Notes: generated by a model from the sequence alone, not told the origin. A stretch of 56,640 nt of DNA from Lachnoclostridium sp. UBA3262 (GCA_002362575.1 DEUM01000065.1:1-56640); one strand, 5' to 3'; positions 31,163-41,378 are shown, numbered from the stretch's first letter. Numbers and translations are program-made.

Positions 31163-32047
31163 CTATCGAATAAATTTCATTCGGATTACACTCATAAACA
31201 ACTGCTTAATGCCAAATCTACCAGGCATCTCGTCTTCCTTATCCTCAAGTATTCTGGCAACCCGTTCTACTGACCTGGCTGCCGCAGAATTCGGTTCCGC
31301 CATACTAAGCGGTTTTTGCCGCATCACTGCTCTCTGCATATTATTATCATATGGCACTGCTCCGAGATAATCAATATCTATATTTAAAAATTTATTCACG
31401 ACAATTCCAATTTTTTCAAATAATTCATCCGCATCATGATTACTCCGGACCTGATTGGCAATCATTTTGACAACGGTTTTTCCCGGACGATAAGAAGAAT
31501 TCCGGTTCAGCTGCTTTAATAGCGCATAGGCGTCCGTAATTGAGGTCGGCTCTGGTGTCACAACCAAAAGAACTTCCTCACTCGCTGCGACAAACTCTAA
31601 CACGGAATCACCAATACCAGCGCCTGTATCTACAATAATTACATCTGCCAGCTCATCCAGTTCACTCATCTTTTGAATCATCTGGAACACCTGCTCCCTT
31701 GTCAGGTTTGCCATCTCATTGATACCGGAACCCCCGGATATAAATCCAATATCCTCCGGTCCATATGTAATGATATCCTGAATACTCTTACCATGGAACA
31801 TTAAGTCCGCCAGATTATACTTTGGCCGGATTCCCAGCATAATTTCGATATTGGCAAGCCCAAAATCCGCATCTAGAACAACTACCTTCTTTCCAAGACG
31901 ACGTAACTGTATTGCGAGATTTACTGACAGGCTCGTTTTCCCGACGCCTCCTTTTCCCGACGTAACAGTTATGACGCGGGCATTTCTTTCTTCCGAATGA
32001 ATATCCTGTTTTTTAATTATATTTCTCAAACTCTCTGCCTGGTCCAT
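31163..32047 (-). CDS. flhG: Flagellar number regulator FlhG (MinD/ParA ATPase)
   Basis: A 294-residue MinD-type ATPase that controls flagellar number and placement with FlhF. The deviant Walker A (GKGGVGKT, 31-38) is followed by VVLDADFGLANIEIMLG and DVIIVDTGAGI. The C terminus ends in a basic-hydrophobic helix suited to membrane binding (MSVIRMKFIR). It lies 34 nt downstream of flhF. AAAGGATGATGTGG precedes the start. Confidence 0.93.
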   Translation of the reverse strand: MDQAESLRNIIKKQDIHSEERNARVITVTSGKGGVGKTSLSVNLAIQLRRLGKKVVVLDADFGLANIEIMLGIRPKYNLADLMFHGKSIQDIITYGPEDIGFISGGSGINEMANLTREQVFQMIQKMSELDELADVIIVDTGAGIGDSVLEFVAASEEVLLVVTPEPTSITDAYALLKQLNRNSSYRPGKTVVKMIANQVRSNHDADELFEKIGIVVNKFLNIDIDYLGAVPYDNNMQRAVMRQKPLSMAEPNSAAARSVERVARILEDKEDEMPGRFGIKQLFMSVIRMKFIR

Positions 32048-32081
32048 TCCACATCATCCTTTCTATATGTGGCGATCATCC

Positions 32082-33317
32082 CTATTCCGTACCACCCAAT
32101 AATTTCTTTGCTACCTTCTGTGCATCCACCTCTCCTATATCATCCGGAACATTCTGTCCCCATGTCACATAAGATAATGGACATTTTGTCTGTATCCTCA
32201 TATTCAGCATTGCTCCTGCTGACGAAGTTTCATCCAGCTTTGTAAAAATAATACTGTAATCCGATAATTTTGAGTAAACCGAGGCAATTTCCTTCAAATC
32301 TTTGTATTTTGTGGCAGCATTCAGAACAAGGTATACCTGTCTGTCCGCAATTGGAATCTGCTCAATGAGACTCCGTATATCCTCAATCTGTTCGTCACTT
32401 TTATGAGAACGTCCTGCCGTATCAACCAGACAAAAATCGTACTGGCTCAGCTCCTCCATTGCCTCCCCCAGTTCTTTCGGACTATATATTACCTTGAGTG
32501 GCACAGAAAGTATATTAGCATAGGTCTTTAGCTGTTCTACAGCAGCAATCCGGTACGTATCTGCCGTCACAAGTGCGATATTTTTATTCTCCTCCAGCTT
32601 CAGTTTGGAGGCTATTTTGGCAATCGTTGTCGTCTTTCCTACTCCGGTTGAACCAAGGAAAAAAATAAACTTTGGTTTTCCCTGCACCTCCGGGCGAATG
32701 AGATAAGGCTGGCCTAACATCAGTATAATCTTCTGGTATACACTGGCAAGAATCTGGTCCAGCGACGCATTCATTGGCAGAGAACGGTTTACATCTTCCA
32801 TAATCATGTCTGCAATTTCTTTTTCTACCTCATTTTGCAGCAGCTGTTTATATATCAAATCCTTGCAGGCAACCGTCTTTTCATCTTCCTGCTCCTCTTC
32901 GTCTTCCCCGGCTGCATTACTTTCCTCTTTTACCTCTGTTCCTTTTACCGGTTCTCCAGCTTCTCTTTTTTCCTGCCCCCCATTATCCGGCTTACTTTCC
33001 TGCATCTGCTTTTCCAACAGGGACTGAAGTCTCATCAGACGCTCCTGCAGGCTCTCTTCCTCTGTCATTTCCTTTTGTGCAGGCTTAGGGGACGGAGATG
33101 TTTTTCCCTTTTCTTCTTCTGGCTTTCGCTCCTCCGAATAGGTAACATTTTCATCCAGTGCTGCCGTAACCTCCACCTTGCTCCGCACAAAAATCTTGGC
33201 AAGCCCTCTAGGAGAAACTTTCTTAATATTCATCACGACCGCATTATTGCCCAAGTCATCCTTTGCCATCTCAATCGCTTCTTTTTCTGATTTTGCAAGA
33301 TACTTTTTAATTATCAT
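32082..33317 (-). CDS. flhF: Flagellar SRP-like GTPase FlhF
   Basis: A 411-residue protein. The N-terminal B domain (MIIKKYLAKSEKEAIEMAKDD) is followed by a low-complexity charged linker (about 75-165). The NG domain carries G1 (GSTGVGKTTTIAK), DTAGRS and TKLDET motifs. FlhF marks the site of flagellar assembly and is activated by FlhG. It overlaps flhA by 4 nt (ATGA), so translation is coupled. Confidence 0.95.
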   Translation of the reverse strand: MIIKKYLAKSEKEAIEMAKDDLGNNAVVMNIKKVSPRGLAKIFVRSKVEVTAALDENVTYSEERKPEEEKGKTSPSPKPAQKEMTEEESLQERLMRLQSLLEKQMQESKPDNGGQEKREAGEPVKGTEVKEESNAAGEDEEEQEDEKTVACKDLIYKQLLQNEVEKEIADMIMEDVNRSLPMNASLDQILASVYQKIILMLGQPYLIRPEVQGKPKFIFFLGSTGVGKTTTIAKIASKLKLEENKNIALVTADTYRIAAVEQLKTYANILSVPLKVIYSPKELGEAMEELSQYDFCLVDTAGRSHKSDEQIEDIRSLIEQIPIADRQVYLVLNAATKYKDLKEIASVYSKLSDYSIIFTKLDETSSAGAMLNMRIQTKCPLSYVTWGQNVPDDIGEVDAQKVAKKLLGGTE

Positions 33318-35350
33318 TCTACTGTCACCATCCCAACTGATTGCAGTTCCACTTCGGAATCAATCTCATTATATGATAAAATATGCAAATTTTTAAACTG
33401 TTCTGTTGTCAGCTTTTTCAAATACATACGAACAATCGGAGACGTAATAAGAATCGGCGTTTTTCCAAGTTCTTCCAGCTTTTCTACTTCCTCCTTCAAC
33501 GACGCCATAAGCTTCTGCGTATAGTCCGGATCCAGCGCCAGATAGGAACCCTGCTCTGTCTGCTTCACAGAATCCATAATTTCCTGTTCCGCCGAAGGAT
33601 CCAGCGTAACCACGCTTGTCGGCTCATTGTTATTAAAATACTGATTGGAAATCGCACGTTTCAAATTCTGCCTTACATACTCTGTCAGTATATCAGTATC
33701 ATGCGTAGTCGGCGCATAATCTGCCAGTGTCTCAAAAATAGTAATCAAATCGCGGATTGAAATTCCTTCTGCGAGAAGATTCTGGAGAACCTTCTGTATC
33801 TCGCCGACGCTGAGCAGCTTTGGTACCAGCTCGGAGATAAGCGTCGTATTTTCATCCTTGACATTATCAATCAAGTTCTGTACATCCTGCCTTGTGAGCA
33901 GTTCATCCAGATGAGACTGAATAATCGCCATCAAATGGGTAGCGATAATGGACGGTGGATCTACGACGGTATAGCCGAGTGACTCTGCCCTCTCGCGCTG
34001 GCTCTCCGTAATCCATATAGCCGGCAGATGATAGGACGGCTCAAAAGTCGGAATACCTGTTATTTCCTCCTCCACATATCCCGGATTCATCGCCATATAG
34101 TGGTCAAAAAGGATTTCTCCCTCACTGACCGGTACACCCTTTATCTTTATCAGATACTGGTTTGGATTTAGCTGAATATTATCACGCAGACGAATCATCG
34201 GAACAACACAGCCAAGCTCCAGTGCAATCTGCCTTCGAATCATAACAACGCGGTCGAGCAAATCTCCTCCTTGGTTGACATCCGCCAGTGGAATCATTCC
34301 ATATCCAAACTCAAGCTCAATTGAATCCACCTGTAACAGGGAGTTGACATTCTCCGGCCTTCGGATTTCTTCAGCAGATTCCTCCTCCTCGGATACTGCC
34401 TCATCCGTCTCCGCCATCTCCAGCTCGTTCGATATCATCCTTGCCGCAATAATAAACAATATGCCATAAGCAGAGAATATAACAATATTCAACGGTGTAA
34501 ATAAACCAAGACCAATCAAAGCGGCACCGACAATATACAACACCTTGGGAACAGAAAATAACTGGCGCTGCAGAACATTGCCGATATCTGCCTCCTTTGA
34601 GCTTTTTGTAACAAGAATACCGGTCGCCAATGAAATCATCAGGGACGGAATCTGGCTGGTAAGCCCATCACCAATTGTCAGGATTGAATAGGTCTGCAGG
34701 GCGGCATCGATATCCAGACCGTTCATAAGAACGCCAATCGCAATTCCCCCGACAAAGTTCAGAACGGTAATTATCAGCCCTGCTGTCGCATCTCCCTTTA
34801 CATATTTCGTAGCACCATCCATAGAGCCGAAAAACGCCGACTCCTGTTGAATCTTCTCTCGTCTCTCTTTCGCTTCCTCATCTGTAATAGCTCCGGTATT
34901 TAAGTCGGCGTCAATCGCCATCTGCTTACCCGGCATAGCATCCAGCGTAAAACGTGCGGTTACTTCAGATACACGCTCCGAACCTTTGTTGATAACAAGT
35001 AACTGCATGATTACCAGAACAAAGAATACAACTCCGCCGACAATCAGGTTACCGCCGCCGACAAATTCGCCAAATGTATTTACAACGTTTCCCGCCTCGC
35101 CATATAACAAAATGTTTCTTGTCGAGCTGACATTTAACGCCAGACGGAACAAGGTCGTCAAAAGCAGTAACGTCGGAAAACTGGACATATCTAACGGTTC
35201 TTTTGAAAACAACGCGTTAAATAATATAATCATGGATAATGAGATATTCAGCGTAAAGAGAATATCCAGTAAAGTAAGCGGCACAGGAATAATCAGGCAC
35301 AAAATCGGTGTCAGTATAAAAGCGCCTAAAGCAATATCTGTTCTTTTCAT
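33314..35350 (-). CDS. flhA: Flagellar export apparatus protein FlhA
   Basis: A 678-residue membrane component of the type III export gate. Eight transmembrane helices fill the first 330 residues, with the FHIPEP-type loop (ARFTLDAMPGKQMAIDADLNTGAI). The cytoplasmic domain (350-678) docks chaperone-substrate complexes. The chosen start ATG 35350 (MKRTDIALG) has AAAGGAGGG eight nt upstream. The longer frame lacks one. It is 40 nt after flhB. Confidence 0.96.
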   Translation of the reverse strand: MKRTDIALGAFILTPILCLIIPVPLTLLDILFTLNISLSMIILFNALFSKEPLDMSSFPTLLLLTTLFRLALNVSSTRNILLYGEAGNVVNTFGEFVGGGNLIVGGVVFFVLVIMQLLVINKGSERVSEVTARFTLDAMPGKQMAIDADLNTGAITDEEAKERREKIQQESAFFGSMDGATKYVKGDATAGLIITVLNFVGGIAIGVLMNGLDIDAALQTYSILTIGDGLTSQIPSLMISLATGILVTKSSKEADIGNVLQRQLFSVPKVLYIVGAALIGLGLFTPLNIVIFSAYGILFIIAARMISNELEMAETDEAVSEEEESAEEIRRPENVNSLLQVDSIELEFGYGMIPLADVNQGGDLLDRVVMIRRQIALELGCVVPMIRLRDNIQLNPNQYLIKIKGVPVSEGEILFDHYMAMNPGYVEEEITGIPTFEPSYHLPAIWITESQRERAESLGYTVVDPPSIIATHLMAIIQSHLDELLTRQDVQNLIDNVKDENTTLISELVPKLLSVGEIQKVLQNLLAEGISIRDLITIFETLADYAPTTHDTDILTEYVRQNLKRAISNQYFNNNEPTSVVTLDPSAEQEIMDSVKQTEQGSYLALDPDYTQKLMASLKEEVEKLEELGKTPILITSPIVRMYLKKLTTEQFKNLHILSYNEIDSEVELQSVGMVTVE

Positions 35351-35390
35351 CCTGCACCCTCCTTTCATTGTTTATTTTCTCATTTTATAC

Positions 35391-36497
35391 TTAGCTTACC
35401 TTACCCTGCAAGCTATATACATAAGCCAGAATCTCCGCTACCATCTGATATAACTCCGGAGGAATCTGGTCCCCAATCTCAACATTATAGTATAACATCC
35501 GCGCTAACGGTTTATTTTCCACAATCTCGATGCGGTTTTCCCTCGCCACATCTTTAATCTTTGCCGCAACATAATCCGCTCCCTTTGCAATCACAACGGG
35601 CGCTTCTGCTTTTTGCTTATCATACTTGAGCGCTACCGCCAGATGAGTCGGGTTTGTGATAACGACATCCGCCTCCGGGAGCTCCTGCATCATACGCCGT
35701 CTGGACGCCTCCTGCATTTTCCTTCGAATCTGTCCCTTAATCTGTGGATTTCCTTCGGTGTTTTTATACTCATCTTTTACTTCCTGCTTTGTCATCTTCA
35801 TGTCGTTTTTAAATTTTCTTTTCTGGTAATACCAGTCCACAAACGCCAGAATGAGAAAAACAGCACATATTTTAAAAGATATCGTCAATACCGTATCAAT
35901 AATCAGGGAAAGCGCCGACATCATATCCAGACTGTATATATTGACAATCAGTCCCCACTCATCCCTGATGGAGATATAGACAACATAAAACAGTACCCCG
36001 ACTTTCACAACCGCCTTAAGCAAATCAAAAATCTTATCTTTTGAGAAAAGTCTTTTAAATCCACTTATCGGACTTATCTTGGAAAGTTTCGGTTTGATCG
36101 GCTTTAATGTCACCTTCCACTTCACCTGGACAACATTAACGATAAATGCCCCAAGCAGAGCAAGTGCAGCAATCGGAAGAATCGTCAGCCCAATTGTCTG
36201 TATTCCATAAGTAAAGAGATTCATGGCACGGTTTGTCGTAAATTCCTCTGTGGCATAAACCGAAATATTTCCATAAAAGAAATGAAATACATCAAATATC
36301 CGGTCCACCATAAACCCACCGAATACGCGCAGACAGACAAACAATACAAACAGCAGAATTGCCGTATTCAAATCTGCACTCTTTGCCGCCTGACCTTCCT
36401 CTCTTGCCTTATCCAGTTTTCTCTGGGTGGCAGGCTCCGTTTTCTCGCCGCCTTCTCCCTGTTTTGCAAAAAACTGCAAATTATATTCCAAAACCAT
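35391..36497 (-). CDS. flhB: Flagellar export switch protein FlhB
   Basis: A 368-residue protein. A cytoplasmic N-terminal segment (EKTEPATQRKLDKAREEGQ) precedes four transmembrane helices (about 30-215) and a C-terminal domain with the autocleavage motif NPTH (VVITNPTHLAVALKYD). Cleavage switches export from rod-hook to filament substrates together with FliK. ATG 36497 (MVLEYNLQFFA) has AGGTGAT upstream and matches family starts, so the nine extra codons of the longest frame are rejected. Confidence 0.95.
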   Translation of the reverse strand: MVLEYNLQFFAKQGEGGEKTEPATQRKLDKAREEGQAAKSADLNTAILLFVLFVCLRVFGGFMVDRIFDVFHFFYGNISVYATEEFTTNRAMNLFTYGIQTIGLTILPIAALALLGAFIVNVVQVKWKVTLKPIKPKLSKISPISGFKRLFSKDKIFDLLKAVVKVGVLFYVVYISIRDEWGLIVNIYSLDMMSALSLIIDTVLTISFKICAVFLILAFVDWYYQKRKFKNDMKMTKQEVKDEYKNTEGNPQIKGQIRRKMQEASRRRMMQELPEADVVITNPTHLAVALKYDKQKAEAPVVIAKGADYVAAKIKDVARENRIEIVENKPLARMLYYNVEIGDQIPPELYQMVAEILAYVYSLQGKVS

Positions 36498-36527
36498 CGT
36501 ATCACCTACAAAGCATACCAACAATTT

Positions 36528-37298
36528 TTATGGTGTAAAAACATGTATTACCTGCGTTATAACTTCTTTCATCTCCGAAAAAATAAAATCCGATACCATC
36601 GGCAGTGTCTGCACCAGCAGAATCAAAAGAATAATTCCAACAAACACCTGAATCTGCAAACCAATGGAAAACATATTCATCTGCGGCGCCGCTTTCGTCA
36701 GTACGCCGAGAATTACATGTATCAAAAGCATACAGCAAAATACCGGCAAGACAATCCGCAGTGCAATCAGAAAGTAGTTCCCCATGAAATTCAGCATAAT
36801 GTCTTTTAACTCCATCCGAAACACCGCCTGTCCGACATTAAAGTACGAAAAAGAGTCGGTGATTGCCCGGATAATATAATAATGCATATTCGTCACAACA
36901 AGCATCAGCATAAGAAAATAGTTATAAATATTTCCCGTAACTGTTACCTGTATGTTCGTGGCCGGATCATACATATTCGCCATCGACAATCCCATCTGCA
37001 TATCCATAATCTGCCCGGAAAAACTTACAATATAAAAGCAGACATTACACATGAACCCCAGTACCAGTCCTACCACCGTCTCTTTCAGAACCAGCACGGA
37101 AAAACCGACTATCCCGGAATAGGACAAGGGAACCACCGGTATTACCTGAATGACGACAATAGACAACAAAATACTGATTCCCGCTTTCATCCGCACCGGT
37201 ATTGCACTGTAATTTAAAAAGGGCGCCGATAAAACAAAAGCCGACATTCGGACAAGTACTAAAAGATAAAATTCCATGTTTTCAACTGTAAACCTCAT
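36528..37298 (-). CDS. fliR: Flagellar export apparatus protein FliR
   Basis: A 256-residue inner-membrane protein of the export gate with six predicted transmembrane segments. The family core GLVLGFMCNVCFYIVSFSGQIMDMQMG and ANMYDP is present. FliP, FliQ and FliR form the helical channel. GGAGGCTAGCG precedes the start, two nt after fliQ. Confidence 0.95.
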   Translation of the reverse strand: MRFTVENMEFYLLVLVRMSAFVLSAPFLNYSAIPVRMKAGISILLSIVVIQVIPVVPLSYSGIVGFSVLVLKETVVGLVLGFMCNVCFYIVSFSGQIMDMQMGLSMANMYDPATNIQVTVTGNIYNYFLMLMLVVTNMHYYIIRAITDSFSYFNVGQAVFRMELKDIMLNFMGNYFLIALRIVLPVFCCMLLIHVILGVLTKAAPQMNMFSIGLQIQVFVGIILLILLVQTLPMVSDFIFSEMKEVITQVIHVFTP

Positions 37299-37300
37299 CG

Positions 37301-37573
37301 CTAGCCTCCAACATAGACAGAGAAATTATTGCAGAGTTCCGTAAGAAACTCCACGCAGTTATTCATAATCCAACTGCCGCACAAGAGCAGCGTCAGAAAA
37401 ATTGCAACCAGCTTTGGCACAAAAGTAAGCGTCTGCTCCTGAATGGATGTAACCGTCTGAAAAATACTAATTATCAGACCAACAATGAGTGACACAAGCA
37501 AAAGCGGCGCGGCACACTTAAATATGCACCATACCATATCCTGTGCGATATCCAGTACCTCTGCATCTGTCAT
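37301..37573 (-). CDS. fliQ: Flagellar export apparatus protein FliQ
   Basis: A 90-residue protein with two transmembrane helices and the conserved PLLLVSLIVGLIISIFQTVTS and EQTLTFVPKLVAI stretches. It supplies the lateral part of the FliPQR export channel. GGAGG lies before the start, and fliR follows after two nt. Confidence 0.96.
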   Translation of the reverse strand: MTDAEVLDIAQDMVWCIFKCAAPLLLVSLIVGLIISIFQTVTSIQEQTLTFVPKLVAIFLTLLLCGSWIMNNCVEFLTELCNNFSVYVGG

Positions 37574-37587
37574 CTAACCGCCTCCCA

Positions 37588-38439
37588 TCAGTAAAACGTT
37601 TTTACTACCTGACCGATGACTAGATTCCAGCCATCTGCCAGCACAAACAACAATATCTTAAACGGCATGGATATCGTTGTCGGTGGAAGCATCATCATAC
37701 CCATTGACATCAGAGTTGACGCCACCACCATATCAATAACAATAAATGGTAAATAAATCAAAAATCCAATAATAAATGCTGTACGCAATTCACTGACCAT
37801 AAACGCCGGAACCAGCACTGCGGTTGATATATCGCCTTCCTTGGAAATATCTACGTCATCGCTCTTTTTCTCAATCTGCATAAAGAGCCGGATGTCCTTC
37901 CGGTTCGTCTGCTCAAACATAAAGTTCCGAATCGGCTTCAGCCCGGCATTCAGCGCCTCTTCCTGCGTTATCTCCCCCTTTTCAAACGGCTGGATACAGT
38001 CGGTATTTACCTGTGAGATAACCGGTGACATAATAAAAAGTGTCAAAAAAAGCGCCAGTCCAAGCAACACCTGATTAGGGGGCGTGGTCTGCGTTCCCAG
38101 TGCGGAACGCACAAAATGAAGCACCACAATAATTCTGGTAAATGATGTCATCATTATCAGAATAAAAGGTGCTATTGACAAAACCGTCAACACAAGAAGC
38201 ATTTTCATACTTGCCGAAAGGCTGCTGCTCCCCGCATTGGTCGTAATATTAAACTGAAAATCTTCCGGCGAATCGGGATCCTGTACTTCTCCTGTTGTAC
38301 TACCCTCCTGCTGGTCGATATCTGCTGTCGACTTTACTGCATAAACCTTTGTACTGCAAAAAAAGGTTAATATACATAGCAGAACCAACAGAAATATATA
38401 GCGAAATGAAATCTGACATACTTTCTTCTGTGTCTTCAT
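37588..38439 (-). CDS. fliP: Flagellar export apparatus protein FliP
   Basis: A 283-residue export-gate protein with an N-terminal signal sequence (about 10-30). The helices carry the family motifs MMTSFTRIIVVLHFVRSALG, PPNQVLLGLALFLT and the C-terminal DMVVASTLMSMGMMMLPP. ATG 38439 with AAGG nine nt before is favoured over an upstream TTG. The gene begins 16 nt downstream of fliO. Confidence 0.95.
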   Translation of the reverse strand: MKTQKKVCQISFRYIFLLVLLCILTFFCSTKVYAVKSTADIDQQEGSTTGEVQDPDSPEDFQFNITTNAGSSSLSASMKMLLVLTVLSIAPFILIMMTSFTRIIVVLHFVRSALGTQTTPPNQVLLGLALFLTLFIMSPVISQVNTDCIQPFEKGEITQEEALNAGLKPIRNFMFEQTNRKDIRLFMQIEKKSDDVDISKEGDISTAVLVPAFMVSELRTAFIIGFLIYLPFIVIDMVVASTLMSMGMMMLPPTTISMPFKILLFVLADGWNLVIGQVVKTFY

Positions 38440-38454
38440 AAATACCAACCTTTT

Positions 38455-38820
38455 CTATTTTTCATTATTTACATCTGAATCCTCAGACTTTTTAGCTTTT
38501 GCAAACTTGCTCAGCATATCTTTAAACGGTATCTGCTGTTGTGTGGACTTTGCTGTAAAATCCAACTGTTCTTCCTCTAACGGTGCAAGAAATGTAATAC
38601 TCTCTTTCGTAACCCCGATAGAATAATACTTTGAACCAAGCCGGATAATCTGGATATACTTGTTGGGCGCAATCTTAAATGTCTCAATCACCTTAATATT
38701 GGCAGACTGTGACTGAACCGCCCCCGACTTTGCAATCCATTTGGTCGCATAGTAAGTAAGTACCAATACAACAACAAAGACCAACAGCACGGCAAGCATC
38801 TGCAAAATATTTGAAATCAT
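38455..38820 (-). CDS. fliO: Flagellar biosynthesis protein FliO
   Basis: A 121-residue protein. One transmembrane helix (about 8-28) is followed by a small beta-rich domain (IKVIETFKIAPNKYIQIIRLGSKYYSIGV) typical of FliO/FliZ. FliO helps assemble the FliP ring. The Shine-Dalgarno is weak (GGTTGG), and translation is probably coupled to cheY, which ends 3 nt before. Confidence 0.88.
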   Translation of the reverse strand: MISNILQMLAVLLVFVVVLVLTYYATKWIAKSGAVQSQSANIKVIETFKIAPNKYIQIIRLGSKYYSIGVTKESITFLAPLEEEQLDFTAKSTQQQIPFKDMLSKFAKAKKSEDSDVNNEK

Positions 38821-38823
38821 TTA

Positions 38824-39186
38824 TCAACCAACCGCTTTCTTAACGGCTTCCAAAACACGGTCCGCCTGAAATGGCTTTACGATAAAATCCTTTGCTCCGG
38901 ATTGAATGGATTCGATAACCATAGCCTGCTGTCCCATAGCAGAACACATAATGACTGTCGCTCCTGCATCTGTTTCTTTAATTTTCTTTAATGCCTGAAT
39001 ACCATCCATCTCAGGCATCGTAATATCCATCATGACAAGATCCGGCTTTGTCTCATTGTATTTTTCAACAGCCTTCAGACCATTCTCAGCTTCCCCAGCC
39101 ACTTCGTAGCCATTTTTTGTCAGGATGTCTTTAATCATCACTCGCATAAATGCTGCATCATCACATATCAAAACACTTTTTGCCAT
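38824..39186 (-). CDS. cheY: Chemotaxis response regulator CheY
   Basis: A 120-residue single receiver domain. The acidic pocket (CDD, residues 8-10), phospho-acceptor Asp54 (MMDITMPEMDG), the switch serine in VIMCSAMG and the lysine in FIVKPF are intact. CheY-P binds FliM and FliY, whose N-terminal peptides are encoded directly upstream. AGGAAG precedes the start. Confidence 0.96.
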   Translation of the reverse strand: MAKSVLICDDAAFMRVMIKDILTKNGYEVAGEAENGLKAVEKYNETKPDLVMMDITMPEMDGIQALKKIKETDAGATVIMCSAMGQQAMVIESIQSGAKDFIVKPFQADRVLEAVKKAVG

Positions 39187-39205
39187 TGTCTTCTTCCTCC
39201 ATTAA

Positions 39206-40396
39206 TTAATCTTTGATAATTTCGGTTACTCTGATACCGAAACTCTCCTCAATAACAACAACCTCACCTTTAGCAACAAACTTTCCATTAACAAGAACAT
39301 CAATCGGCTCCCCTGCCAATTTATCCAGTTCAATGATTGTTCCCGGCGAGAAATCCAATATATCTTTGATGGATTTACTCGTCCTTCCTAATTCAACCGT
39401 AACCTCCAGCGGAACATCCATAATCAAATCAATGTTCTCAGGGGCAATGCCATCGAGATTTTGCGGTGGCACAAAATTCTGGAACTGTGCCGGCTGTATA
39501 TTAAGATCCTGCGGCGGTACTGCATACATTGGCTGCTGCATTCCTGCCATAGGTTGTTGCTGTATATCCATCTGCGGCTGTGGCGCCGGTTGCGGTGTCA
39601 CAGCCGCAGCAGGTGCAGGCGCCGGTTCTGGCGCTGGTGCAGGCGTCGGTTCCGGTTCCGGTGCTGGTTCTTCCTCTGCCGAAAGCCCTCCTGCATTTGC
39701 AAACTGCCTGTATATCATTCTTCCGAAATCAAGTGGGTACAGTTGCATAATCCTACTGTTTACCAAGTCCCCAATTTCCATTTTAAAGGAAACCTGTATA
39801 AATGTCTGCCCCATTAAATCCTTTAACTCATCGGCAAACTCTTTTCCAAAATCCACTCTGGTCGCCGTCGGTGGACTGATATCAACCATTTCGTTAATCA
39901 TGGAAGACATGGATGTCGAAGCGGAACCCATCATCTGGTTCATCGCCTCACAGATTGCACTCAGATGCAGATCCGTGATTTCCGTCTCCGTATTCGTTCC
40001 GTCGCCGCCCATCATCAAATCCGTAATCACTTTTACATCCTGCTCTTTCAGTACGAGGACATTTTTCCCTTCAAGCCCCGCTCTGTAGGATATATAAATA
40101 AATACACATGGCGTTTCCTGCTGTGCTGCCAATTCTTCCATTGTAATATATGAAACATCCGGCGTCGTAATATCTACCCGGTTATTCACAAGTACAGAAA
40201 GCGTTGTTGCTGCTGTCCCCATGCAAATATTCGAAATTTCTCCTACTGCATCGCTTTCTTCGGGAGTCAGCATATCGGAACCTGCAGTCTCTGCCGTCGG
40301 CGGTGTGCTTTCACTATTTTCTGGCTCTGATTCAGTTTCAGCATCCATGCCACCTAATAACGCATTGATTTCTTCCTGCGATAACATTCCGTCCAT
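39206..40396 (-). CDS. fliY: Flagellar switch/CheY-P phosphatase FliY (FliN family)
   Basis: A 396-residue C-ring protein. The N-terminal CheY-P-binding peptide (LSQEEINALLGGM) precedes a CheC-like domain with two phosphatase helices (AVGEISNICMGTA and LSAICEAMNQMMG). A Pro/Ala/Gln-rich linker (about 235-310) leads to the C-terminal SpoA/FliN domain (VPLEVTVELGRTSKSIKDIL). FliY dephosphorylates CheY-P at the motor. This probably compensates for the absence of a separate cheC here. Confidence 0.95.
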   Translation of the reverse strand: MDGMLSQEEINALLGGMDAETESEPENSESTPPTAETAGSDMLTPEESDAVGEISNICMGTAATTLSVLVNNRVDITTPDVSYITMEELAAQQETPCVFIYISYRAGLEGKNVLVLKEQDVKVITDLMMGGDGTNTETEITDLHLSAICEAMNQMMGSASTSMSSMINEMVDISPPTATRVDFGKEFADELKDLMGQTFIQVSFKMEIGDLVNSRIMQLYPLDFGRMIYRQFANAGGLSAEEEPAPEPEPTPAPAPEPAPAPAAAVTPQPAPQPQMDIQQQPMAGMQQPMYAVPPQDLNIQPAQFQNFVPPQNLDGIAPENIDLIMDVPLEVTVELGRTSKSIKDILDFSPGTIIELDKLAGEPIDVLVNGKFVAKGEVVVIEESFGIRVTEIIKD

Positions 40397-40400
40397 TGCA

Positions 40401-41378
40401 TTACTCCTCTCTATAAATTGTTTTTATTTTTACTGCATAGGAGTCTTCATATGCTCCCGGTATAGCAGAAAATTTCTTAAGATTTCCAACATACACATCC
40501 AGCTCATCTTCCAGCTTTGTTCCTACTTTGATAATATCGCCCGGCTGGAGGTGAATAAAATCATTTACGGATATTGCACTTCTACCCATAATGGCACGAA
40601 CCGGTATCTGCGCCTTTTGAAGCAGGTCCTCCAATACTACACGGTATTCACCATCATCCTTAACCTGTGCAGTAGAATACCAGAACTTCGTATTGACTTT
40701 GTCTATAACCGGTTCCAGTACATTATACGGAATACAGACATTCATCAGCCCTTCCACATTACCTACTTTAATATTCATAGTAATAATGGAAGTCATCTCA
40801 CTCGGCGTGACAAACTGGGCAAACTGGGAATTCGTCTCAATGCGCTCAAGCATCGGTTCAAGCTGCTGAACTCCCTGCCACGGTTCCACAAGCAGATTCG
40901 TACAAACAACCATAATACGCTCAATAATCGTCAATTCGATTTCCGTAAATTCCCTGCTTTTCTCTAATGGCTGTCCATCGCCCCCCAGCATCCGGTCTAC
41001 AATCGCATATCCGAGTCCGGTTGCCAGCTCTATAATAATATTTCCCTCTAACGGAGCAAAATTTACTACTCCAAGCAGTACCGGATTGGACAAGGAATTA
41101 GAAAATTCCTGATATGTGGCTGCCTCAGAGTGCATAACCTCGACTTGAACATTTTTCCTTAAATATACCGGAAGATGCGTAGATAAAAGTCTGGCATAAT
41201 GTTCAAATATAAATACTAATGTTCTTAAATGTTCTTTTGAGAACTTCGATGGTCTGGCAAAGTCATAATCTTTGACCTGCTTTTCCTCCGCCTCATCGCT
41301 TTCATCAGGGTTAAACTCACCGTTGCTTAGAGCCGATAACAAGTTATCAATCTCATTTTGCGATAAAACGTCCCCCAT
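40401..41378 (-). CDS. fliM: Flagellar motor switch protein FliM
   Basis: A 325-residue C-ring protein. The N-terminal CheY-P-binding peptide (VLSQNEIDNLLSAL) is followed by the middle domain with the GGXG-type LGGDGQ segment. The C-terminal SpoA domain (VRAIMGRSAISVNDFIHLQPGDII) completes it. GAGGTGAGATTCCT precedes the start. A 158-nt gap before it (from fliL) is one of the largest in the operon. Confidence 0.96.
   Translation of the reverse strand: MGDVLSQNEIDNLLSALSNGEFNPDESDEAEEKQVKDYDFARPSKFSKEHLRTLVFIFEHYARLLSTHLPVYLRKNVQVEVMHSEAATYQEFSNSLSNPVLLGVVNFAPLEGNIIIELATGLGYAIVDRMLGGDGQPLEKSREFTEIELTIIERIMVVCTNLLVEPWQGVQQLEPMLERIETNSQFAQFVTPSEMTSIITMNIKVGNVEGLMNVCIPYNVLEPVIDKVNTKFWYSTAQVKDDGEYRVVLEDLLQKAQIPVRAIMGRSAISVNDFIHLQPGDIIKVGTKLEDELDVYVGNLKKFSAIPGAYEDSYAVKIKTIYREE

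Noticed and set aside
39213..40088. Plus-strand ORF (291 codons) over fliY
   Set aside because: It mirrors the FliY Pro/Ala linker as Gly/Ser/Cys repeats, so it is a codon-bias shadow.
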